Source of the DNA: Candidatus Cloacimonadota bacterium | Lineage (GTDB): Bacteria > Cloacimonadota > Cloacimonadia > Cloacimonadales > Cloacimonadaceae | Direction of reading: 5' to 3' | Assembly (NCBI GenBank): GCA_017996595.1 | Contig: JAGOGT010000110.1 | Coordinates: forward strand, 1-5,057 | Length of the DNA: 5,057 nt | Part shown: piece by piece, positions 1 through 5,057 of the stretch | Layout of the letters: the number at the start of each line of letters is the position of its first letter | Position numbering within the stretch: position 1 is the stretch's first letter | Made by a program: the position numbers and the translations under genes | Notes under the pieces: model-generated | Database searches by the model: none | Told to the model about the DNA's origin: nothing | What the model saw: the letters and a program-made list of their open reading frames with translations, nothing else

Positions 1-65
1 TTCCGGGCCATGGACCAGCCACGGCAATTGGGCTGGAAAAGGCCAATAACCCCTTTGTACGATAG
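1..65 (+). CDS. C-terminal end of a metallo-beta-lactamase-fold (glyoxalase II-like) hydrolase, partial
   Basis: Reading from base 3 gives PGHGPATAIGLEKANNPFVR and a TAG stop at 63-65; the start of the gene lies outside the window. The segment GHGPxTxIGxEKxxNPF is the well-known C-terminal signature of short glyoxalase II-like MBL-fold hydrolases, in which the His of GHG belongs to the metal-binding set of the fold. The family hydrolyses thioesters or related substrates using one or two metal ions, but the substrate cannot be told from 20 residues. The stop codon overlaps the guaA ribosome binding site and leaves 8 nt before guaA, so the two genes are probably co-transcribed. The family call is fairly firm for so short a piece because the motif is distinctive; the other two frames match nothing I recognise. 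Confidence 0.75.
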   Translation, partial: PGHGPATAIGLEKANNPFVR

Positions 66-73
66 GAGATAAG

Positions 74-1606
74 GTGAATAGAGTACTAATTCTGGATTTT
101 GGTTCCCAATACACGCAGCTTATTGCCCGCGTGATCAGGGCGCAGCACGTATATTGCGAGATTCATCCTTATAATTGGTCTGAGGCTCAGATCAGGGATT
201 TTGCTCCCGGGGCGATCGTATTATCTGGCAGTCCCAGCAGTATTTATAATGAAGGTGCGCCCTATCCCCACGCCTGCATCTGGCACTTGGATATTCCTGT
301 TTTGGGCATTTGCTACGGGATGCAGATCATTGCCACGCATTTTGGCGGCGAAGTGCTGCCCTCGGAAAACCGCGAGTATGGCTTTGCAGAGCTGGAGATT
401 GTTGCACATGATGTATTGGTGGAAGGCCTTAGCTCTCGTCAGCAAGTGTGGATGAGCCATGGTGATAAACTGAGCCGGATATCGGAAACAATGCAGGTTC
501 TGGCTACCACCGAGAATTCATCATATTGTATTATCAAGCATAAAGATTTACCTGTCTATGCATTACAATTCCATCCCGAGGTAGTGCATAGCGTTGAAGG
601 GAAAAAGCTGATCGCCAATTTCCTCTTTAAGGTTGCCAGGCTGCAGCCGGATTGGAACGCGGAATCCTTTGTGGAAAGCGCGATTGCCAAGATTAAGAGG
701 GAAGTAGGGGATAAGCAGGTTATTTTGGGATTAAGCGGAGGAGTGGATTCTTCCGTGGCCGCCACCCTGCTCTATAAGGCCATTGGCAGCCAGGTGATCC
801 CTATCTTCGTGGATAATGGTTTGATGCGCTATGCCGAAGCGACCAGGGTGAAGCAGATGTTTTCCATGTATCCCGAATTGCAAATCAGATTCGTGGATGC
901 CGGGGAGATATTTCTGTCACGTTTGGCGGGAATAGCTGATCCGGAAACGAAGCGTAAGATTATCGGCGCTACCTTCATCGAAGTTTTTGAAAAAGAAGCC
1001 GCCAAACATGCCCGGGCGGACTTTCTGGCACAGGGGACGCTGTATCCCGATGTGATCGAAAGTGTATCCGTTTCGGGACCTTCGGTAACCATAAAAAGCC
1101 ATCACAACGTGGGCGGCCTGCCCGAAAAGATGAAGCTGAAGCTTATCGAGCCCCTGCGTGAACTTTTCAAGGATGAAGTACGCGAAGTGGGTGCTTGTTT
1201 GGGTCTTCCGGAAGAACTGATCGGCAGGCATCCTTTTCCCGGGCCGGGCTTGGCCGTACGCATTATTGGTGCTGTGGATGCCACCAAGATCAAGCTACTG
1301 CAGCAAGTGGACGAAATCTTTATTGGCGAATTGCGCAAGCAGGGATTATATAATCATACATGGCAGGCCTTTGCGGTATTGCTGCCGATTCACAGCGTTG
1401 GCGTGATGGGCGATGAGCGCAGCTATGATCAGGTATGCGCACTGCGTGCAGTGAATAGCGTGGATGGCATGACGGCGGATTGGACTGAACTGCCGGCAAG
1501 CTTTCTGAAGAAGGTTTCGGGACGCATTGTGAGCGAAGTGAAAGGCATCAGCAGAGTGGTTTATGATATTACTTCCAAACCTCCGGCTACCATCGAATGG
1601 GAATAA
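74..1606 (+). CDS. guaA: GMP synthase (glutamine-hydrolysing)
   Basis: Converts XMP to GMP with glutamine and ATP, the last step of de novo guanine nucleotide synthesis, in the cytoplasm. The 510-residue product is of normal family length. Residues about 3-190 form a class I glutamine amidotransferase domain: LDFGSQYTQLIAR at 7-19, nucleophile Cys80 in GICYGMQ, and His167 and Glu169 in FHPEV. The ATP pyrophosphatase domain follows, with the PP-loop SGGVDSS at 221-227, AQGTLYPDVIES at 319-330 and KSHHNVGG at 341-348. The C-terminal dimerisation domain includes RHPFPGPGLA at 385-394 and ends in the classic TIEWE. All expected catalytic residues are present. The GTG start at 74 is supported by AGGAG at 64-68 with 5-nt spacing and by the N-terminus matching the family. 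The gene sits 8 nt behind the MBL hydrolase gene. No purine riboswitch or intrinsic terminator is apparent around it. Confidence 0.98.
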   Translation: MNRVLILDFGSQYTQLIARVIRAQHVYCEIHPYNWSEAQIRDFAPGAIVLSGSPSSIYNEGAPYPHACIWHLDIPVLGICYGMQIIATHFGGEVLPSENREYGFAELEIVAHDVLVEGLSSRQQVWMSHGDKLSRISETMQVLATTENSSYCIIKHKDLPVYALQFHPEVVHSVEGKKLIANFLFKVARLQPDWNAESFVESAIAKIKREVGDKQVILGLSGGVDSSVAATLLYKAIGSQVIPIFVDNGLMRYAEATRVKQMFSMYPELQIRFVDAGEIFLSRLAGIADPETKRKIIGATFIEVFEKEAAKHARADFLAQGTLYPDVIESVSVSGPSVTIKSHHNVGGLPEKMKLKLIEPLRELFKDEVREVGACLGLPEELIGRHPFPGPGLAVRIIGAVDATKIKLLQQVDEIFIGELRKQGLYNHTWQAFAVLLPIHSVGVMGDERSYDQVCALRAVNSVDGMTADWTELPASFLKKVSGRIVSEVKGISRVVYDITSKPPATIEWE

Positions 1607-1666
1607 ATATCAATACATTAGCGATTAGGGAAGGATCAAGGAACTGTGAAGCGCATAAATTTTGTC

Positions 1667-1697
1667 TTGACAGAAAAAGCCCTCCCAAACTTATGGA
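1667..1697 (+). promoter_or_regulatory. Possible sigma-70-type promoter for the tRNA-Asp gene
   Basis: A perfect TTGACA (-35) lies at 1667-1672. The best -10 match is TATGGA at 1692-1697, which keeps only the TAT of TATAAT and gives a rather long 19-nt spacer. Transcription would start near 1704, about 20 nt before the tRNA. The location between guaA and an RNA gene is right for a promoter, but the weak -10 box keeps confidence modest. Confidence 0.38.
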
Positions 1698-1722
1698 GAG
1701 AAATTCTGAACATTTTAACGCC

Positions 1723-1799
1723 GGGGGCGTAGTTCAGTTGGTTAGAACGTCTGCCTGTCACGCAGAAGGCCGCGAGTTCGAGTCTCGTCGCTCCCGCCA
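1723..1799 (+). tRNA. tRNA-Asp (anticodon GTC), CCA encoded
   Basis: A full cloverleaf can be drawn. The acceptor stem GGGGGCG (1723-1729) pairs with CGCTCCC (1789-1795) with one G-U wobble. The D stem is GTTC/GAAC (1732-1735 with 1745-1748). The anticodon stem TCTGC/GCAGA (1750-1754 with 1762-1766) encloses the loop CTGTCAC, with anticodon GTC at 1757-1759, which reads Asp codons GAC and GAT. The T stem GCGAG/CTCGT (1772-1776 with 1784-1788) holds the loop TTCGAGT. The discriminator base is G at 1796, as expected for bacterial tRNA-Asp, and CCA at 1797-1799 is encoded. The arms and loops are ordinary in size and nothing suggests a pseudogene. It lies between guaA and waaA, with a terminator-like hairpin 4 nt downstream. 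Confidence 0.98.
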
Positions 1800-1803
1800 C
1801 TTT

Positions 1804-1832
1804 AGGGACGCATCCGCGTCTCTTTTGTTTTT
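1804..1832 (+). terminator. Intrinsic terminator downstream of tRNA-Asp
   Basis: AGGGACGC (1804-1811) pairs over 8 bp, with one G-U pair, with GCGTCTCT (1816-1823) around the tetraloop ATCC. The run TTTGTTTTT follows at 1824-1832. A compact stem plus a U-rich tract right after an RNA gene is the standard form of a Rho-independent terminator and should define the 3' end of the tRNA precursor. Unusually, the T-tract ends one base before the waaA ribosome binding site, so it may also set how much transcription enters waaA. Confidence 0.8.
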
Positions 1833-1833
1833 C

Positions 1834-1839
1834 AGGTGA
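1834..1839 (+). promoter_or_regulatory. waaA ribosome binding site that decides its start codon
   Basis: AGGTGA at 1834-1839 stands 5 nt before the ATG at 1845 and is a good Shine-Dalgarno match. An in-frame GTG at 1836 lies inside this site and has only the terminator's T-rich tract upstream, so it has no usable binding site of its own. The ATG is therefore the better start. Confidence 0.7.
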
Positions 1840-1844
1840 AGATT

Positions 1845-3077
1845 ATGTACTTTTTGCTGAAGCTTTATAATCTCCTCCTCAGCGCTTGCTTCTATGTGCT
1901 CCTCCCGCTTATCAAGCCGTATTTAGCCAAAAAGAACTATCGGGAAGCCCTTAACGCCACTGGCAAAAACAGCCACCGGGGAATTTTATTCCATGCTGCT
2001 TCAGTGGGCGAGATAAATGCCATCCGGCCTCTGCTGCAAAAGCTCTTGGCGCAGTTAACGGATAAGACAATCAGCGTAACCACCACCACTATTACCGGGA
2101 AAAAGCAGGCACAAAAGATCAGCGATAAGCTACAGGTATTCTTATCGGCTCTGGATATCAAGCACTTGCGTTATAAGCAGCTTGATGCCATCCATCCCGG
2201 GCTGATCTGCATTGTGGAAACCGAGATCTGGCCAAATCTGCTTCTCTGGGCAAAGGAGCATAATGTCCCGGTGATATTTATCAGTGCGCGGATGTCTGCA
2301 AAGTCCTTTGCAAGATACGCTCATCTCAAGTTTCTGATCCGCTATCTGGAGCAGCCGGTTAGTATGATCCTTGCGCAGAGTGCGGAAGACCAAAAGCGCT
2401 TTGCCAAGATTTTCAGCAAACCGGTTAAGTACCTGGGCAACATCAAGCTGAGCTTGAATCTCCCCGAATATAACCACCTTACCTTGCGAGAACAATGGGG
2501 ATATAGCGAAGGGGACTTTGTGCTGTGCTGGGGTTCTTCGCGTCCCGGAGAGGAAAGCCTCATTCTGAACTTGCTACCCGCTATAAGCAAAGCTATTCCA
2601 GAATTGAAGTTGATAGTAGCGCTCCGTCATCCCAATCGTATCGCGGAAGTTGAAAAGCTGGCAGGCAGCTTTGACTACGCTCTATATTCGCAATTTGAAC
2701 ATACAAATGCTCCCCAGCTAATGATCATAGACACTTTGGGAGTTTTGGATCAAGCTTATGCCTTATCTGATCTGCTTATCATCGGCGGTTCTTTCTTTGA
2801 TTTCGGAGGTCATAACCCCCTGGAAGCAGCCTTTTATGCCAAGCCCATCATCATTGGCCCCTACCACAGTTCTTGCCGTGAATCAGTGCAGATTCTGGCA
2901 TCAAATAACGCGATCATGGTGTCCGATTGCCACACCTTGAAGGAAGATATCCTCAGTCTGGCTTCTGATAAAGCATATCGCGAGGCGATGGGGAAGAGGG
3001 CGAAAAAGGTCTTGACGGATAATGCGGAATGCGTGGATAAATACTATAATGAAATTATGGGAATAATTGGAGACTAG
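1845..3077 (+). CDS. waaA: 3-deoxy-D-manno-octulosonic acid (Kdo) transferase, GT30 family
   Basis: Transfers Kdo from CMP-Kdo to the lipid A precursor at the inner face of the cytoplasmic membrane, an essential early step of lipopolysaccharide assembly. Taking ATG 1845 as start gives 410 residues, close to the usual 410-430. A hydrophobic N-terminal anchor spans roughly residues 2-27. The N-terminal acceptor domain has HAASVGE, whose Glu56 corresponds to the conserved catalytic base, then TTTTITG near 80-85 and VETEIWPNLL near 125-134. The C-terminal CMP-Kdo-binding domain has WGSSRPGEE (229-237), LRHPNR (260-265, usually PRHPxR) and GGSFFDFGGHNPLEAA (314-329), the family's strongest signature. 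The gene follows the tRNA terminator directly and its stop abuts the next start, heading a four-gene run. Whether the enzyme adds one Kdo or more cannot be read from sequence. Confidence 0.95.
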   Translation: MYFLLKLYNLLLSACFYVLLPLIKPYLAKKNYREALNATGKNSHRGILFHAASVGEINAIRPLLQKLLAQLTDKTISVTTTTITGKKQAQKISDKLQVFLSALDIKHLRYKQLDAIHPGLICIVETEIWPNLLLWAKEHNVPVIFISARMSAKSFARYAHLKFLIRYLEQPVSMILAQSAEDQKRFAKIFSKPVKYLGNIKLSLNLPEYNHLTLREQWGYSEGDFVLCWGSSRPGEESLILNLLPAISKAIPELKLIVALRHPNRIAEVEKLAGSFDYALYSQFEHTNAPQLMIIDTLGVLDQAYALSDLLIIGGSFFDFGGHNPLEAAFYAKPIIIGPYHSSCRESVQILASNNAIMVSDCHTLKEDILSLASDKAYREAMGKRAKKVLTDNAECVDKYYNEIMGIIGD

Positions 3078-3944
3078 ATGCGCGAATCGATGTTTTACCA
3101 TGCGGAAGGCGATCACTTGCGCTGCGAACTCTGTCCGCGCCAATGCATCATGGCCGAAGGAAAGAGCGGTTTCTGTCGAGGCCGCAAAGCCCTGGCGGGA
3201 AAGCTTTATGCCATAAACTATGGCGAAACGGTAAGCCTGGCCCTCGATCCCATCGCCAAGAAGCCATTGTACCACTTTCATCCGCATAGCGAAATTCTAT
3301 CGTTGGGACCCAATTCCTGTAATCTCTCGTGCAGCTTTTGTCAGAATTGGGAGATAAGCCAGCAGGAATGCCCCACCCGTTTTCTGGGTATTGCAGAGCT
3401 GGGGAGCATAGTGCTGGCACAACCGCAACATCAGGTAGCTTTTACCTATAGTGAACCGACTATGTGGTATGAATATATCCATGATTTTGCCCTTGCTTTT
3501 CCGGAAATTGAGATCGTTCTTGTAACCAATGCTTATCTCAATTCCGAGCCTTGGGATAAGCTCTTGCCGCATATCAAAGCCATGAATATCGATCTGAAAT
3601 CTATGCGGGATGAGTTTTACGCGCAGCAGTGTGGTGCCAGGCTTGACCCGGTACTAAAAAACATCAAAGCCGCGTATAACGCCGGAGTGCACCTTGAACT
3701 CACCAATTTGCTGATTCCGGGTCTTAATGACAGCCAAAAAGAAATACTGGAACTGGCTGAATTTATCGCTTCAATAGATGACACCATTCCCCTGCATATT
3801 TCTGCTTACCACCCCTGCCATCGCTTAACCAAGCCCGCTACTACCACAGGGCAGATCGAAACGGCTTGCGATCTTGCGGCCAGAAAGCTGAAGCACGTTT
3901 ATGCAGGTAATGTTTATCTGCCCAAGTATGGCAGGAAGCCTTGA
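3078..3944 (+). CDS. amrS: AmmeMemoRadiSam-system radical SAM enzyme (AmrS-like), short C-terminus
   Basis: A cytoplasmic radical SAM protein of 288 residues. The iron-sulfur motif CNLSCSFC puts Cys81, Cys85 and Cys88 in CX3CX2C spacing. The N-terminus carries a second cysteine set, CELCPRQC (Cys16, 19, 23) plus Cys33 in GKSGFCRGR, typical of AmrS and related PflA-like activases. Further family blocks are LALDPIAKKPLYHFHP (54-69), TYSEPTMWYEY (123-133), IDLKSM (171-176) and LTNLLIPGLND (208-218). AmrS proteins are named for genomic linkage with MEMO1 and AMMECR1 homologues; the reaction is not established to my knowledge. Those partners are not in this window. The ATG abuts the waaA stop, with GGAG 5 nt upstream inside waaA. 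The protein is shorter than the usual 330 or so residues: it ends in GNVYLPKYGRKP, where relatives have a Cys-pair segment. The family call is strong; activity is unknown. Confidence 0.9.
   Translation: MRESMFYHAEGDHLRCELCPRQCIMAEGKSGFCRGRKALAGKLYAINYGETVSLALDPIAKKPLYHFHPHSEILSLGPNSCNLSCSFCQNWEISQQECPTRFLGIAELGSIVLAQPQHQVAFTYSEPTMWYEYIHDFALAFPEIEIVLVTNAYLNSEPWDKLLPHIKAMNIDLKSMRDEFYAQQCGARLDPVLKNIKAAYNAGVHLELTNLLIPGLNDSQKEILELAEFIASIDDTIPLHISAYHPCHRLTKPATTTGQIETACDLAARKLKHVYAGNVYLPKYGRKP
3933..3943 (+). promoter_or_regulatory. Ribosome binding site and overlapping TTG start of the NusG_II gene
   Basis: AGGA at 3933-3936 lies 4 nt before TTG 3941, within the last codons of the radical SAM gene. 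The start shares bases with the upstream stop in TTGA (3941-3944), an arrangement that favours re-initiation by the same ribosome. A rival site, GGGTGA (3982-3987) before ATG 3992, is similar in strength; the conserved RLGD residues argue for TTG. Confidence 0.5.
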
Positions 3945-4315
3945 GCAGTTTCAGGGATATTATCCGCCGGGAATTCAGGCTGGGTGACCTTATGGTGGTG
4001 CTTCTGGCATTAGTGGCGATAGTTGTTTCCGTTATCTGGGTGGCCAAACCCCGTGAAAATCTCCGGGTGTTTATCTATAAGGATAATCAACTGTGGGGCG
4101 ATTATGCGCTTGATAAAGACCGGGAGATTACTATTGATGCGCATAATCGTATTGCAATAGAAAATGGCAAGGTAGCCATCACTTATTCAGATTGTGCTGA
4201 TAAGCGCTGCGTTAAGCAGGGTTTCAGCAATTCCCTGCCCATCATCTGCATGCCAAATCGGCTGATGCTGGAGATTGGCACTCCCGAAAGCCATCACAAA
4301 CTTATATTACAATAG
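3941..4315 (+). CDS. Membrane-anchored NusG domain II-containing protein
   Basis: A 124-residue protein with a basic N-terminus (residues 5-13, rich in Arg), one transmembrane segment at about 16-35, and then a NusG_II (PF07009-type) domain. Domain hallmarks are WGDYALDKDREITI (52-65), SDCADKRCVKQG (83-94) and IICMPNRLMLEI (101-112), giving three family cysteines, Cys85, Cys90 and Cys103. It lacks the NGN and KOW parts of true NusG, so I do not infer a transcription role. The positive-inside rule puts the domain outside the cytoplasm; this is inference and the function is unknown. The TTG start overlaps the upstream TGA stop (TTGA), with AGGA at 3933-3936 in front. It keeps the RLGDLM segment that relatives show just before the membrane helix. 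ATG 3992 (Met18) is an alternative start that would lose most of that segment. Translation is probably coupled to the radical SAM gene. Confidence 0.85.
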   Translation: MSSFRDIIRREFRLGDLMVVLLALVAIVVSVIWVAKPRENLRVFIYKDNQLWGDYALDKDREITIDAHNRIAIENGKVAITYSDCADKRCVKQGFSNSLPIICMPNRLMLEIGTPESHHKLILQ

Positions 4316-4324
4316 GATTTAATA

Positions 4325-5057
4325 GTGCTTACCGCAGCTTTCTACGTTTCCAATCACGGTTATGGCCATGCCTCCAGAGTATGCGCACTGGCAGAGGCTT
4401 TGGGGAATTGGGGCGTCTTTTGTCATATTATTACCGACCGCCCTGCCTTTCTATTTAAAACATTAGCTCCCCATCTGCATTGCCTGCATCCGCGCAGGGT
4501 TGATTTTGGCGTTATTCATAAGGATAATCTGCAGGTTGATCTGGAAGCCACTAAAAGTGAAATTATCCGCATCATGAATCGCCGTAACCGGATTATGGCC
4601 ACTGAAGTGGATTTCATAAGGCAACACGGGGTGAATTTTATTATCTCCGATGCGTCCTATTTGGCTGCTGAAATAGCAGTATATGCCAAGGTTCCCTGCT
4701 ATCTGGTGAGTAATTTCGATTGGTATTATATTTATGCAGGGCTTTTTGCCGCAGACAGTTCGATGCGGCCGGTGCTAAATACCATCCGCGGCCTGTATCA
4801 ACTGATGGACATGGCTTTTCGCCTGCCTTTCAGCACTAAGGCCAGCATGAATAGCTGCCCAAGGCTTATCAAAACCGGTGTATTGGCACGCCTTTTACCG
4901 GAACAGGCTGAATCATTGCCAGAGCTTGATATCCCCGACGGCAGCAGAATCCTCCTGGTCATGTTTGGCGGCGAAGGGGCTATGAAACTTGATTTCGAGA
5001 AGCTTTCCGCGAGCTTCCCGGGAATCGTGATCTCCACCAAACAAGGGGTGAAAGCTA
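4325..5057 (+). CDS. Glycosyltransferase-like protein related to the N-terminal domain of L-arabinokinases, 3' end missing
   Basis: An open frame from GTG 4325 runs uninterrupted through 244 codons to the window edge. AGGA at 4314-4317 sits 7 nt before the start, and the gap from the upstream gene is 9 nt. The product starts FYVSNHGYGHASRVCALAEAL (residues 6-26), the glycine-rich opening of GT-B-fold, MurG-like glycosyltransferases. Other blocks are RVDFGVIHKDNLQVDLEAT (58-76), SDASYLAAEIA (108-118) and VSNFDWYYIYAG (128-139). A GGEGAMKLD segment at 215-223 starts the expected nucleotide-sugar-binding half, most of which is cut off. The order and wording of these blocks resemble the glycosyltransferase-like domain that precedes the kinase in plant arabinokinases and its stand-alone bacterial relatives. 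Donor, acceptor and activity are unknown. Being downstream of waaA, it may act in envelope glycan synthesis, which is inference. Whether a kinase domain follows cannot be seen. Confidence 0.75.
   Translation, partial: MLTAAFYVSNHGYGHASRVCALAEALGNWGVFCHIITDRPAFLFKTLAPHLHCLHPRRVDFGVIHKDNLQVDLEATKSEIIRIMNRRNRIMATEVDFIRQHGVNFIISDASYLAAEIAVYAKVPCYLVSNFDWYYIYAGLFAADSSMRPVLNTIRGLYQLMDMAFRLPFSTKASMNSCPRLIKTGVLARLLPEQAESLPELDIPDGSRILLVMFGGEGAMKLDFEKLSASFPGIVISTKQGVKA

Noticed and set aside
917..1231. Antisense open frames within guaA, the longest being 104 codons
   Set aside because: They lie opposite strongly conserved GuaA coding sequence, have no recognisable domains, and follow from codon bias of the sense gene.
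1607..1722. Riboswitch or guaA terminator in the spacer between guaA and the tRNA
   Set aside because: Only a weak 4-bp inverted match (CTCC/GGAG near 1682-1698) is seen, with no T-tract and no conserved riboswitch core; only the possible tRNA promoter is supportable.
1597..1839. 80-codon open frame over the guaA end, spacer and tRNA
   Set aside because: It overlaps the guaA stop, runs straight through the tRNA and its terminator, and resembles no protein; it is a chance open frame.
2142..2495. 117-codon antisense open frame inside waaA
   Set aside because: No recognisable motif and fully covered by conserved WaaA coding on the + strand.
2901..3287. 128-codon antisense open frame across the waaA/amrS junction
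   Set aside because: It covers conserved ends of two real genes and shows no family signature.
3942..4000. Frameshift at the end of the radical SAM gene that would restore a longer tail
   Set aside because: Neither alternative frame after the stop encodes the usual Cys-pair tail; one of them is the convincing NusG_II N-terminus.
4798..5040. 80-codon antisense open frame at the right edge
   Set aside because: The + strand here is an unbroken 244-codon frame with a start, ribosome binding site and family motifs; the antisense frame has none of these.

Overview
The window (about 47% GC by eye) looks like chromosomal housekeeping DNA from an anaerobic Gram-negative bacterium. The Gram-negative inference rests on waaA (Kdo transferase), which is needed to build lipopolysaccharide. 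The anaerobic inference rests on an AmmeMemoRadiSam-type radical SAM enzyme and a NusG-domain-II membrane protein, both common in strict anaerobes. A lineage such as Cloacimonadota is compatible, but this is a guess from gene content, not something the sequence proves. I see no mobile element, CRISPR array or phage signature.

Layout, all on the + strand. (1) Bases 1-65 are the last 20 codons of a metallo-beta-lactamase-fold (glyoxalase II-like) hydrolase. (2) guaA (74-1606) follows after 8 nt and encodes a complete two-domain GMP synthase. (3) A 116-nt spacer carries a possible promoter for a tRNA-Asp(GTC) gene with encoded CCA (1723-1799). A hairpin plus T-tract (1804-1832) follows the tRNA directly. 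(4) A tightly packed gene run begins at the end of that T-tract: waaA (1845-3077), an amrS-like radical SAM gene (3078-3944), a NusG_II membrane protein (3941-4315) and a glycosyltransferase-like gene (4325 to beyond the window end). Junctions within this run are a direct stop/start abutment, a 4-nt overlap and a 9-nt gap, so the four genes are very likely one transcription unit with coupled translation.

Two members of the run (waaA and the terminal glycosyltransferase) suggest envelope glycan synthesis. The middle pair (radical SAM enzyme and a membrane-anchored protein with three cysteines) has no established role and is the least understood part of the window. The most interesting points are the radical SAM enzyme's short C-terminus, where a usual Cys-pair motif seems to survive without its cysteines; its overlap with the NusG_II gene; the terminator-like hairpin just before the waaA ribosome binding site; and the final gene's resemblance to the N-terminal domain of plant L-arabinokinases. 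No complete, clearly new system is demonstrated here.
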